A DNA stretch of 64,000 nucleotides from Vanilla planifolia. Taxonomy: Eukaryota > Streptophyta > Magnoliopsida > Asparagales > Orchidaceae. The notes beneath the pieces were generated by a model, which made no database searches, was not told the DNA's origin, and worked only from the letters and a program-made list of their open reading frames with translations. The translations under genes and the position numbers were made by a program. Numbering within the stretch: the stretch's first letter is position 1; each line of letters begins with the position of its first letter. The stretch covers positions 5,325,501 to 5,389,500 of the forward strand of contig CM043878.1 in the NCBI GenBank assembly GCA_023846275.1, in the 5' to 3' direction. This document shows positions 23,506 through 36,717 of the stretch, in pieces.

Positions 23506-25712
23506 AGGTTACGATGGTTGGAGCAGTTAGAAAAGAGAAAATTTTTAAATCTATTTTTCAAACTAGATATGGTCATTTGAATTTCTTTTATCATTTTTAG
23601 ATCAATTAATACTCCAAAATCCATTATGGACTTAATGAATATGTTATTTAAATAATGATTAGATCAATTTGTTATTATTTTTATTGATAACATCTTGATC
23701 TACTTTAAAGATAAGTAGAAAATAATAAGTACTTACATCTAGTATTACAAAGAATATGAGAGCACCAATTATATGTTTTTAGTTAGTTATTATAGAATGG
23801 CCTAGGCCTAGCATTATAATTGAAGTGTAAAGTTTTTTGGGTTTAGTTGAAGTTATTAAAAATTTATGAAATGATTTTCTCAAATCGCATTACTATTGAT
23901 AAAATTAACTCAAAAGATAATACCTTTTGAATGGAACTCAAATTATGAAAAGCATATTTAAAAACTCAGCACTTAAAGGTAATTATGCCTTCAAGAAAGA
24001 AATTATCCTATATATGATCTCAAACTTACTATAATTGTGTTTGCTTTAAAGATTTAGAAATGTCATCTTTTTGGCATGAAAAGTTACTTATTACTTATTA
24101 CCAAAGTTTGAAGTATCTTTTACACAAAAAGAGTTAAAGCCAATGCTTTACTTAATGATCATAATATAAAGATTTTTTATCATCCATGTAAAACCAATGT
24201 TATAGTTGATACATTGACCTAGCGAGCTATCTTTTACCTCATGGTATATCACTCCAAAAATCAAAATTAATTGCAAAAATGAACCATTTAGAATTAAACG
24301 TAGTTTTGCAGCTACTAGAAGAAAATTTTCACAATTAGCTATCTCAATAGAGTGGTCGTAAGCTTTGAAAGATAATCAAGATAAAGATGAAGACATTCAA
24401 CAAATAAAGTCTAAACTTATTAAACAAAAAGTGAAAAACATTATTTTAAATAAAAGAGTTTTGTTTTATAAAAATAGAATGTGCATTCTTGTACTAGAAG
24501 AATGAAAAAGAAAATTTACTAAAAGTGACTTATGAAACAAGGTACGTAGTACATTTGAAAATAACAAACATGTAGCATGACTTGAAACAAAGATTTTAAT
24601 AGAATGCTTATGATTATGTGTGCAGATTTATTATATGTCAAAGGGTGAAAGGTGAGCAATAGAAAACAAGTGATTTGTTGCAACCCTTTCCTATTCTAAT
24701 GTGAAAGTGGGAAGAAATATTAAAGAACTTTATAGTTAGATTACAAAGAGCTAGTTAAGGGCATGATTCCATATGAATGGTTATAGATAAGTTAACAAAA
24801 TATGCTTATTTCTTACTTATTAGAACTATTTATACTATTACAAGACTAGCACAAATCTATATTAATCAAATTATGAGATTATATGGAGTGTTAAAAATAA
24901 TTATATCTGATAGAGATTCAAAGTTTACTTTGCATTTCTAGAGAAAGGTATGTGAACTATTTGATACTCAAGGATATGTTGAGATTATGTATTTTGGATT
25001 TTAGTGGTAGTTGGAATACTCATCTACTATTGATTGAACTCACTTATAATAATAATTATTAATATAAATAAAAATTATGGAAACAAGAAATGTCAATCAT
25101 TGTTGTATTGGTATGAAGCAAGTGATAAAACTAAATTAGTGCCAAAATTGATAGATGAAGTCACATAAAAAATTCAAATAATTTGAGAAAAAAATACAAA
25201 AAGAACAAGATCATAAAAGGATGTACTTTGATTTGAAGCATTAAAAGGTAGAGTTCTAAGAAGGGGAACTTGTCTTTTTAAAAGTGAGCCCAATCATTGG
25301 TGTAACATTTTTTAGTAAAAGAAGCTAAAGCTAAGGCATATTAGACATTTTTAGATATTAAAAAGAGTTAGAGAGATTTCATATAAAGTAATATTACCTT
25401 CATAATTGATTGGCGTACACAATGTGTTTCATATTTCTACTTTAAGAAGGTATGTTGTTGATCTATTGCATGTGGTACAATACGATCCAAGCATTATAGA
25501 AGTCCAATAAAATCTAAGCTATGAAAAAAAGCCCATAAAAATCCTAGCCAAGGAGATCAAGCAACTAAATAAGAAAGAAATTTCTATGGTCAAAGTAAAA
25601 TGACAAAACAAAGTAGAATGTGAAGTTACATAAGAACTTAAGGACTAGATGAAGGAGCCAAAGCTATTCCAAATTTTGAAGTTAAAATTTCAACAAGAAT
25701 GATAGAATTATA
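23506..25712 (+). mobile_element. Tekay-like Ty3/gypsy chromovirus, truncated pol (broken)
   Basis: Recognisable in order on the plus strand are reverse transcriptase (TRYGHFEF block at 23,560 and the FID-IL active-site region near 23,680), RNase H (about 23,880-24,260), integrase (about 24,500-25,300), and a chromodomain-type C-terminus with GVHNVFHIS near 25,420. Gag, protease and a 5' LTR are absent because the left side is cut off by the inverted LTR fragment. It is old and has many breaks. Confidence 0.8.
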
Positions 25713-28037
25713 ACATACTCATATCTCCAAATCAAGTACATGTCAAATTTTCTCATAAAACCTATAAAATCACTAAATTAAAAAATTAAAAATATTAGAA
25801 TGAATATAGAATCAAATAGAACTTGTCGAGATAAGTCTAATGATGTTGTTTTGTCTACATTGAAGTTAATTTAAAATTATTATGAATTATCAAATTAAAG
25901 GTTATAAATAAAATTTTATTTATTTTAATCATTTAAATATATGACATGATTTCACATTTATAAAAATATTATTTTTCTTTTTCCTTTTTGTTTGCACAAT
26001 GCCTCCCATGCTTGACACAACTAGGGATTCCCTCTTGGGCAATCAGCCAAATTCATCTAGATTTTGCTTACTAGGGAAGACATTTACTCTCTCCATAAAA
26101 AATTCCAAAAAATTTAGAAGGATTTGAGTTTTTCTATTAAGAGGTTTGATAAGTTAAAAAACAAAAAAATGAGAACCCTATTTGCACTTAACTTTCAGTC
26201 TTCCTAATTTGTAGTAAGGATCAAAGTATTTAGCTCTAATTAGACTTTCATTTGGTTATTTAAATAATTAAGAAGGAAAACATAAATGAAGTAGAAAATG
26301 TGGGTTTTGACAAAACAGACAAAAGAGAGAGGAGGAAAGGAAAGAGAAAATGCAATGAAAAAGTTTTTGTCCATTTGAAAGTGAGTTGTGCAACCTTGTA
26401 GTTAACGAAATTATAAATTTTGATAAATTGTAATAGTGCAACTTTTTACTTTAACTTAAGACATGCAAACACTTGAGAGGTTGAAATCAAGGAGTTAGAA
26501 TTTTTATTAGCAATAGGGTTAGGGACAAAAAAAAGAGAAATACTTGAGATATGCACTCTAATAAATATTACATGTGTATGTTTGATGTACTATTGATTGA
26601 TATAAATATGACCTTGCATATGAATCTTATATAGAACATGTAATGTTTGATGTCTTGGTGTGTAATCATGCATTTATTGATCATGAAAAAATTAGTAAAT
26701 ACAACTAGATGTATACTTGTATATTGTGTATTAATTAGTATACTACTATATGAATTTAATCAACATGTTGCAACTATTTAAACATGATATTTCATGTCTT
26801 ATTTTAATTACATACATCTAGTTAAATGTTACCAAATTAAGAAACCTTTGAATGTGAAATAAAATGATGAGAATGATAACTAAAATCAATTAAATGAGAT
26901 AAGTGAATTCTTTAATTTAAAATATATTATTCTTTGTGGCTAATGACCAATGTGCCAAATGATAAAGATTCGAGAAGTAGCTAATGGTTAATGTGCCATA
27001 AAATTAAGATTTCTCATTAAAAGGTGGCTAGTCATCAATGTGTCACATGGTTGAAAAATATCACCATGGGATAGCTAGTGGCTAGTGTGCCACATGATTA
27101 AGATTTGTTATTATAATTGTTACAAAGATATAGACCATTACAAATATTAAAATATTGAGTAAGATTGTGTATAAAAATATGATATGAATAATTAATAAAT
27201 GATATTTCTATTATGATTAAATAAAATAAAAAAGATATTAATTACCTACCCTGAGAGAATGAGAGCAACAACATGACTATCTTCAGTTTTACTTAGCTAA
27301 GTGGAAATAAGAGTTAATAAACAAGATCATATTTAAAAAAGGAATTAAAATAGTAAGAAATTACATGTATTTGTCTTCTTTTTTGAACTTTGTGACATGT
27401 TTTCCTTTTATAGCATAGCATTTTTCTTGTTATAATTTAACTTGAATGAGGCTCTACTTGTTTATTTCTTTGGTATGTTATATGTGATTTAAGCTCTACA
27501 TATGTTTGTCCCAAACATTTGTTTTTTTCTACTTTTATTTATTGTTAAAGGTAGCTTACTAAGCATGTGATGGTTAGCTAAGTTTTTTTTGGCACTAATA
27601 TGTTAAGTATATTATAACTATAATGAAAAGAGGATCATCATAAGAATTGTCTACAAGAAACAACTAAATTTGCAAAAATTTTGTATAAATAGAATAGTAA
27701 ATTATGTGTTGTATCTAGTATTGTATCTTTTATTTGAAATCATGATATAATAGTTAAATAGTAATTGTGAACTTATGAATTAAGGTAATAGAATTGTGCA
27801 AATAATTATGGCATAATATTCAAGTGATATATACATATAATTATGTAGAATGTTATATTTGTTTATATATATATATGTTATATTGAAGTAATTGTAAATT
27901 TGAAAATAAAAATAAAATATGATCAAGATTATTTCTATTTGAAATCTTAAAATTAGAAAAAAAAACACATAAGAATTTTAAAAGAACGAAGTATAATACT
28001 TAGGAAAAACAAGATTATAGTGAGAATGGTCATCATA
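25713..28037 (+). mobile_element. 3' LTR of the Tekay-like element
   Basis: It begins right after the chromodomain region with ATAGAATTATAACAT, the worn counterpart of the usual GTAGAATTGTAACATC junction. It ends with ATTATAGTGAGAATGGTCATCATA, which matches the LTR ends at 4,084 and, inverted, at 55,542. Length is about 2.3 kb, like the LTR at 55,542-57,836. Edges are accurate to a few bases. Confidence 0.7.
26936..27115 (+). repeat. LTR sub-repeats, four units of about 45 bp
   Basis: Units start GTGGCTAATGACC, GTAGCTAATGGTT, GTGGCTAGTCATC and TAGTGGCTAGTGTGCCACA, each followed by a TGTGCCA...GATTAAGAT-like half. The same array occurs in the LTRs at 3,045-3,220 and, inverted, at 56,430-56,570 and 63,250-63,370. 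Confidence 0.75.
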
Positions 28038-31000
28038 AAAATCGTATAAATAGTAAATAAAGTATCTAAATAATAAATTTAATATATAAAAGAATGCAAG
28101 ATAATCTATAAAGAGCTTATTATAATAACGCATATATAACCATATATATTTCTCATCATAAGAAAATAATACTTTTGGTCATACTTTTTGTTCGTTTCTT
28201 ATTTATTTTTTTATTCAATTTTATTTTTTTTAATTTCCTTGCATTTCACTTGTTCATCCTTCCAATGGGCCCACGCTCTTTAATAATTTTTAACCCAACA
28301 CAAAAGAATCTCATACCATATCTCATAATCACAAGCTTAAACACTTAAGATATCATGACTCTACCTCTGAGTATTATAATAATAAGTGAAGTGCCTCATC
28401 TCATCATCACTAGTCTCACCCCCATCTCTAAGTACCCACAACATCATCATATGCCAACATCTAGTGCTAATAAGTAAATAAAATTATCAACATAAGTCCC
28501 ATCTTTGAGTGCCCATAATACTTATAAGTAAAGTATCTTTTCATCATTATATCTCTCTTTTAATGTCAACATTCTATATTGAAAAGAAACAAGTCATTCA
28601 GAATGTCAGAGCTCTATCTCTAAGTGCCCACCATACTCGAGAGTAAGGTATCTTATTATCACTAAGTTGAGACCTTTAATATGTTATGGCCTCACCTCCA
28701 AAGATCATGATACGAGTGATGTATGTTAAACATGTCACATCTATCAAGTTATTATCAAATATTGTCATTCTCTTCAATGGACTATACTAGGTTTTTTTTT
28801 CATTTCATTTTTTTTATTTTATCATATTCTTAATTTATGATATTATATTATGTATATATCTATGCTTATGTATATATATATATATTTCAATAGTTGTAAA
28901 ATACTATAATAAAATTAGAATAAATATAATAAATACTATATCATATAAATGCTCATATTATCATACATTTCAATATAATAGTAAGATTTTTTTAACAATT
29001 TACTTATATTATAATTAATTATTTTTTTATCAATTAATTTTTTGATGTCTTTTATATCATATTTTTCTTTTTTTTTTTGTTCTCTTTATTTTATACAAAA
29101 TTCAAATTAATTATTATTATTAATTATTAAATTTTATTATAAAAATACTTTTTGAAAGCTCTATTAATTATGAAATAACAAATTAATCTCTTTTTTATTT
29201 GTTATTATAATATTGTATAGTACCATCAACCCAATTGTATCGATCAGTAATTTATAAAGGTCAGATAATTATATTATAAGGATCATACAAATCTAATCTT
29301 TTTGTTGTACTAGTATGATCTATGATAGTCAATGAGTCATACTAAGTATCAAATAAATGTTCTTTAATAAGTCTGTTCATAAAATAAACACATTAGTACA
29401 ATTCTCATTTCAAACTTATGCTATCCATGCCTTATTAATCTTTCTAACTTCAAAATATATGATGTGGTATCCTATGTTGTGTTATATGACTAATGCCTAA
29501 TATTGCTCAAATAATGAATTAAAGAGTTGATCTCTATTAAGGAGTCTAGAAATTTATTGTAATAATTTGATCTAGTTCTTATATTATTATGAAAATAAGA
29601 TATTTTTAATAACTAATTGTGCTAGTCTAATTCATTTTTCGTACTTATTTGATTTATAATTCAAATGTACAATGTCATATCCCATATTGTATAGTCTAGT
29701 AAATGTGTTGTACAAGTTTGATTTATGATTAGCATACTATGCCTTAGTATATCAATTCAATATGTGCATCAAACTAATATGATATACACATACATACAAA
29801 TATGGTCAGACAAGTAATTAGACAAGCCAATCCCTTAGTTAAGTAATACAAACCATATCGTACTATACGATTTTCATTTCATATTAGTACGATCAACATG
29901 TGTCATACAAGTATAATTATATTTTTATACTAATATGATGCCCCAAACTCAATCCAATATACTATCATACCTATATGATAAACTTATTGTACCAATACAA
30001 TTTTTACTAGATATTTTTTTTGCAAACTTAGGCTAAAATGTTTTTCAACTCCAACTATTACGCTAGCATTAATATGATCTATACAATTGTCATGTATGAT
30101 CATTATAATTTTAAATTGTAATAGTCTTCAGTTCTTTCAACTTCTCATTAGAACTCATTTGAAACCATTAATTGGCATTCAAATAAGTTAATGTTTGATT
30201 TAAGAAAAAAGTTTGGGTAGAATCCTTACCTTTCCATGATATAATTAGAAAAAAAGTCAAAATCCATTTCTTTCTGATAAGCTTTCTTTTCTTTTCCTGA
30301 TTTCTTATTTTTCTCAAAAGACAATATTATTTCTCTTTCTTTTTTTCTCCAACTCTCCTCTGTCTATCCCTCCCACATTTCAAAATTTCTTAAATGAAGC
30401 TACTTAGCCTTAGGCAATGTGAATCTTATCCTCTTATTATACAATAGCACTAAAAAACTTTTTTATTAATATTTTTTAATAAATTTATGAAAAAAATTAA
30501 TTCACATTTGAAAATTATGAATCATATACCATCAAACTTCTTACAATGAGACTTTTGCATTAGTATGTTCAAATATAAAATCTATCCATTGGTATCTAAG
30601 CACATTTTTTGAGATGCTCACAATTCAATTATTTTTAGTTTCAAATTAATATCTACATAACTTATATTTGATATATAAAATACTCTTTAAGAGGATATAA
30701 GAATTTAAATAGGTAGAGTGTCACAATAACATTTTTAGCTTGAAGCCAAAAACTCAAATTTCAAGCAATTTTGAATTGCTTTATGACTAAATACAATTTG
30801 TAATCATGTAAAAACTTTGGTTTTGACCTAAAACCTATTTTTAATGTTCTCAAATAAACTTTGATAAATATAAATTATGTTGGCATGTTAACAAACAATA
30901 GTCCAAAAACATTATTATAATTTTTGTATTTGTTGAAGTTGTTTAAAAATTAAAATATTATTCTTATAAAACTATCCAAAATTATTGCAACATAGCATGT

Positions 31001-32098
31001 GTGAAACGATTTTTTATGTTTAACAGAAGTTAATTTTTCGGTGTGTTTTAAAATGAATTTTTTATTTTTTATTTATATCTAAGTATACTAATGAATAGTT
31101 ATTCTAAATTGTTCACAAATTTACTATAGATATTTTGTAATTTGATAAAGGTATTCCATTTTTTAATGAAATCTTTATCACGGTTTTTCAAGAACTTCTA
31201 AATTTCATTATTTAAAATATATTGTTTTACTAATTTTTTATTATGTAAAAATATTTCAAAATTTTTAGCTTATGTGATGCTTTATTTATCGTTAATATTG
31301 AAAAAGATATTAAAGAAAGAAAACTTTAAACATTCTAACAATAATATGCTTCTCATATATCAAAATATAATTTTATTTGGATTATTTTAACATACACAAT
31401 TTTTTTTGATAATTATTTTATTTAACATAAAAAGGATAAAATCAATCTAAAATTTCAATATTTTAATTTGTTTATATATATTTTTTAAACTTTTTTTTAT
31501 TTTTCAGATTTTCATGTTTTTAGAAAAATAGTTATAATTAAATATATCCTAATATAAATTAAATATATTAAAAATTTGTAAAATTAAAAACTAAAATATC
31601 ATTAAAACTAATCAACACTAAAAAGTACCATAAAATGAAACTCGAAACCTTATTTCTAATAAATTGTCATTTGTATAATTTATGCTTCACATCCATTCCT
31701 CTTAATTCTCAATCATCTTTTACTCCTATTATTCTTTCACACAAGATGTCTAAATCAACCTTGTTAACAATGTTTACAATAAATAAGAATTTAAAAGATA
31801 CTTGAAAATGTATTTATATAAAAAAAATTAAACTATGAAAAACGTTTAATAAATTTTTCATATTTTTTAAATTAAAAAATACAATGTTTAAGTATTCTTA
31901 AGTTTAATCACTAGTATCGTCTTAGTGTCACATCTTAAGATTGTAAGATACAAATATAATTCAATAACTTAGTCCATGGTATAATATTAGTATACGTCCT
32001 GCTTTACTTCATTCAAATATAATTATAATACAACCATTAAAAAAAACATAAAACATGTATTTTTGCTAAGCAAAATAAATAAATAAAAATACAGGAAC
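28038..32098. other. AT-rich repeat-derived spacer up to the BLH gene
   Basis: 28,300-28,730 has repeating phrases about CTCACCCCCATCTCTAAGTACCCA and CATCATCA, typical of worn LTR sub-repeats. 29,200-30,010 repeats short GTACGATC / CAATACGATT-like phrases. Neither could be tied to a family. The last kilobase before 32,099 shows nothing. Confidence 0.4.
32071..32090 (-). promoter_or_regulatory. AU-rich element in the probable BLH 3' UTR
   Basis: On the minus strand, just after the stop, the sequence reads ATTTTTATTTATTTATTTTG, with overlapping ATTTA pentamers. Such motifs can destabilise mRNAs. Whether it acts here is inference. Confidence 0.3.
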
Positions 32099-33965
32099 TC
32101 AGGCCACAAAATCCCGTAACAACTGAGCAGCAAGCCGTTTGCTGCTCTGCACGTCTACGCCTTGAAAAGTAATCGGATTGAGCGCAACTGACGGTTCGTT
32201 GTTGCCGTTTCCAATATCCACCCTTCTACCCAAAGAGACGCCATCCCTGGAGCGGAAGGTAGGATGTCCTCTCGAAAGGGAGAGGTTTTCCGAGTGTGGG
32301 AGCCCAAGCGTCAGCGAAACCCCATTACCCAAACCTCTCGCCCCAAATTGCTCTGCACCAGCGTAAGCGCCGAACCCACCATCTCCATTTGCAATCTCCA
32401 TCGAGTTCGACTGGTCGAGAGCTTGAGTTCCATTTAGTATCGTTGCTTGACGAGGAGATCCAATGGGAGGAAGTTGCAGAGTTGTTTGTTCAGTTTCTGA
32501 TGGACTTCTGCCTGCGTTGCTGCTCTTCTCCTCTCCACTACTCTGTTCAGGGCCTTCCTTCGCTTCTTCCAGGTACATCTCCTCCACCATCGGCTTCCAA
32601 AGTCGGACCCTTGCGTTAATGAACCAGTTTGACACCTGCGTTTGCAATGGTATGATGTTCAATTCAGCGTTTTCCACTATAGTAAAATATATGAAACGTG
32701 CCTGACTTCTTGTCAGCCCTGTTTGCTTCGCCAGCATCTGCTTGTCGGAATCCTTTGGGTATCTGCAATCAACGAAGGTGAGTTAAGGATGTGTTCTGTG
32801 TTTATTTTATTTTATTTTTTTATTATTGGAAAGGTGCATATAAGGGTCGAGAGATTTCAGTGCTCACGGGTGAAGGAAGTGTTCGAAGAGCCAAGCTCGG
32901 AGGATGGAAACAGAGCGTTCGGGTAAACCCCTCTGAGGTCTCCAGGCACTTTGTTGCATGATTGCAATCTGTTGCAGGGCTCTTTGCTGCCGGATCTGAT
33001 GGCCGATGAGGCTAAGCCTCGATGACGAGAACTTGTCTCCTCCCAAGCCGTCTTCCTCTCCCAGGCGCTTACTCGCCTCTCGGATTTGCCCGGAAATGGC
33101 GTCTCTGAGGCACCTAAACTGCTTCGATATCGTCTGCAGAGCGAGGGCGGTGTATGTTCTCGCTGCACCGATTCCGGCAACGGCCTCGAATGAGTTTGCC
33201 ACCGTCTGCATCTGGTTGTGGTACAGCTTATACCTCTTTTCCAACTGCAATTTCGCAGAGAAGACGATGTTAATGGAGAGTTTCAGCAATATGCAAGGAG
33301 CGAGTTTTGTGTGTTTTTACGTCTTCGAACATATGCAGGAGTTTGGCTTTCTTCATCTGAAGCTCCTGCCTCTCGGAAGGTGTAAGCTCGGCTGCTTGCT
33401 TGAGTCCTCTTCTCTCTTCCCTGTTCTTCTTTCCGCTTTCCCTTAAGGACTCACTCCAGTTTTGCCCGCCGACACTCACGACCTCCTCAAGCAGCTGCTG
33501 TGCCGCCTTCAGGTACTTCGAGCCCACCCACAGACTCTGCAAACAAGAAACTGCATTGGAGAGTCCTGCAGAAGCAGAGGCGGCTATGGTTACCATCACT
33601 TCCCCTGAGCTCGCAGGCGCATATGCGGTCCGTTGCGGGGAAAGTGTCAGAGACAGGCCTTGCGGCTGCCTGAGGCCGAGCTGTGGCGCCACGGCCGATC
33701 CCCAAAGAGGGTGATGGGAAGAGGTGGGAAAATCTTGGAGGGTATTGGAGATCTCATGGATAGGGGTTCTCGGGTGGAGAGGAACTCGTGGATTCAGTGG
33801 AGTCCCGACGACCGGCGAATTCAACATGTGAACTTCGGCGGTAGTTGGCTCGTCGGCGTAGAGCGGAAATCCTTGGTTCATGAGGTACAGAGTCTGCAGG
33901 CCTTCCTGAGCTCCGGGATGGTAATACGTGGCAATCGATCGCGCAGAATTGTCCATCGATGACAT
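32099..33965 (-). CDS. BLH1: BEL1-like TALE homeodomain transcription factor, BLH1 type, 539 aa, four exons
   Basis: Exons on the minus strand are 33,965-33,321, 33,244-32,868, 32,762-32,702 and 32,635-32,099; the 61-bp third exon is typical of BELL genes. The N-terminus has IATYYH...GLQTLYLMN and the motif GLSLTLS (about 103-109). The SKY box begins the POX/BELL domain ([15 protein letters not shown], 149-163), which continues through the exon 1/2 joint to about 270 and is known to bind KNOX partners. The homeodomain spans about 317-379 with the TALE PYP loop and [15 protein letters not shown] in helix 3. The end carries VSLTLGLPH and [10 protein letters not shown], as in Arabidopsis BLH1, so I place it in that clade. 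It is shorter than Arabidopsis BLH1 (which I recall as close to 700 aa), mostly between homeodomain and tail. Intron 3 is GC-AG. The start is the first ATG after a likely leader splice at 33,990; MDNS at 33,956 or the unspliced ATG at 34,001 are alternatives. All domains look intact. Confidence 0.93.
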
Positions 33966-34420
33966 GAAATGAAAAAAGTTGCCAATTTCCTGCAGCCGCA
34001 TAAGAAACAGCGTAAAGGAGAGAAGATAAACAGCAAGGACACGACTTTCACGCCCGGGTTCTATAATATATACTTCATGGCATTACCCGAGAGATGATAG
34101 ATCACAAACACGTGTAATCGGCCATTAGAGATCAACTGATTCTCTCTCCTTTGTTCTCTTCTCCTCCTGCTGCCACTTATGGGAACTAGCTACAGCGACA
34201 AGAAGCCCACCGGAGAAGGAGAGCGATATGGACTCCAGCGGCTCTTATCAGGGCCGTTTTCCCTCAACTCGAAAAGGAAAGGAAAGGAGCAGTTAAAAAG
34301 ACTAGCTTGAGAGGAGGAGGAGGAGAACGACGACGACGACACAGGAGATGGATACCCGTCTTCTTCCACCTAAAACCTAAATGGCCCATCTTTTTCCGCT
34401 GCACTCCTAAAAAAATCGCT
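33966..34420 (-). promoter_or_regulatory. 5' leader/promoter of the BLH gene with candidate leader intron 33,990-34,086
   Basis: On the minus strand a pyrimidine-rich run ends in GCGGCTGCAG (acceptor, last base 33,990). A donor-like CGG|GTAATG sits at 34,086, giving a possible 97-nt leader intron. The segment 34,100-34,342 is pyrimidine-rich on the coding strand, with CTC (34,311-34,326) and GTC (34,327-34,340) triplet runs typical of plant 5' UTRs. The transcription start is not fixed. Confidence 0.5.
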
Positions 34421-36640
34421 ATTTTGCACTCTGGGCTCCATGATTGAGTAAAGCGCAGTACGTTATGTTCGGACAAGCGGAAAATATTAAAATGTCAAAA
34501 ATATATTTAATTGTTTTATAATATAAATTATTTTATTAAGTATTATTAATAATAATCTTGAAAATAATAATTTTTAAACTATTTTTTATAAATAAATTTA
34601 ACCTCTTTATCACACGATGGGATGTAAGTGAACAACAGTAGCACGAGGTGACGTAGGTATATTTATTCATGTCAAGAAGATGGAAGAAAGAAGGCAGATA
34701 CTTTTGAATTGGCTGGTCTTTCTATCAACATCACAACATATAATGAAATCATTAATTTTTTTTTAAATAAAAAAGAAATAAATGTGCAATAAATAAAATT
34801 CTAACTAAATTTTATCTATTTTTTCAACAAATTTTTGCACAGTACTTTTATCTATATTTTGAGATGGATTAATTTCCATATTCACTAAAAGTTTTACCGT
34901 GTCCATCTGTACAAAAATAATTTTTACTTTTTCATTTAAAAGATAAAAAAAATCAAATAAATGGTTTTACAACCATTTTTTGAATAAAAAATCATTTTCA
35001 AAAAAATTTTTTCATTTCTTTTTTTTTTCAAACATGACTTTATAACAAAAGAAACTGCATTCAAACAGTCATTAACGTTTCTTTTGTAACGTTGATAATA
35101 TTATAATCAAAAAATACCATTAAATATGTTATTAATGGATAAATAAATCTTGATGTTGTTTAACACATTTTTAAATACCATAGGCAATTGAGACCTTAGC
35201 CTATATAAACCTCTCACATTAAATAAATATGAATTCAAATATATTTTTAATAAATTCCAAATATAATCCAAAAATTTAAAATTTATTTATAAAAATCATA
35301 TTAAATATAAATTAAAATCTCGAGATTATGCCTAATTTGGAATCTAACATCTTTATATCACTTGTACTCGCAAAAAAGTTATGATTCAGCAAAACTATCA
35401 TCTTTAAAAAGAAATAAATTAAATATTTGAAAATTAAATTTTATATAAGGAAAAATAAAATTTCGATATAAAATACAACTTATTTTATAAAGATAAAGTA
35501 CTGTCAGTTCTAATTAGATGTTCGTCAAGATATTTTTATCCAAAAAAGTGTTAATTATTCTCTTTATTTATTTATTTTTTTTTTCAATTTTATTCTTTTA
35601 TTTAAATTTTAGAAAATATTATTTTACAATATAATGTTTTATAATACATCAACTTTTTGTTTATCTTAATTAAATTCTGGCGTCCGTAAAAACATTTCTG
35701 ATGACATGTGGTTGGCTGATGTGATGGAATCGAAGATAATACAATTGAAAGCTTGTGGACGCAACCAACCACAACCACACATCAATCTTCTGCGATATAT
35801 ATTAAAAAAACATAATCAAATAAAATAAATTAAAAGTTTTTTCTATTAAAAATTATACAACATAAAGTTGGAAGATTTTTTACTCATATTAATATCCAAC
35901 TTGGCATAAAACAATAAGTTTAAAAATTATTATAATATAACACAAAATTCAACAAAGGTTCAATATGACTATTTTTCTAGGGTTTCAAGATATAGGTCAA
36001 ATAAAATTTGTAATGTCGTTATTCTTCTTGATCAATAGGTCATACTTTTCGTTACAAGAAATTCTATAATTGAGATCTTAATTCTTTTCTCACCTGTCGT
36101 GGCAAAGGAGAGGCTTCCTCTTGTTATTATCATTGGACCACCAATCAGGAGATCCAAATACAGTGTAAGTGGTGGTGGTACGATGATGAAGAAGATGAGT
36201 CTTTGAAAGGTTCAATTCAAGCTTTTAAAAATCAGAACAAGGAGGATGTGAGACATCTGGATGATGCTCACATAGATGTTACTTTCTTGACACATCAATC
36301 AATTAATAAATGATAATTATCTGTTAGACGAGAATTATTTATTAAAAGTGAATTTGAAAATATTTTTAAAAAAATTATATTTATTGAGGTAGAGAAGTTT
36401 TTTATATTTCTAAAACAATCATATAAATATTTTTTATTTAGTTAATGTAGAAATTAAGTCACTAACATTTTTTACTATAATTTTTTTTGTAATAATCTAT
36501 TTACATAATTTTAAAAATAATAAAACCCAAAGCAAGTATTTTTTGACGATTTATCCACGTATAAGATCATCCAGCTGTATGGGAGTGTGATGTTATATGA
36601 ATTGATAAATGGAATGGAGAGTCCTTTAAAGGGCTTTAGC
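34421..36640. other. AT-rich upstream region or long leader intron of BLH
   Basis: Mostly AT-rich with no domain. An imperfect inverted repeat (TGTGGTTGG at about 35,707 and CCAACCACA at about 35,768) lies in it. A short GC-richer patch at 36,090-36,270 is unexplained. Confidence 0.4.
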
Positions 36641-36717
36641 CATTAGCCTTTCTTCTTCTCCTACGTCCATTAGCTTTAATTGTCTTGCTCTTTCCAGTTT
36701 GGGATTTGTGCTTGTAC

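Noticed and set aside
32178-33962. Plus-strand and alternative minus-strand frames over the BLH gene
   Set aside because: They are shadows of exons; the minus-strand spliced reading explains the region.
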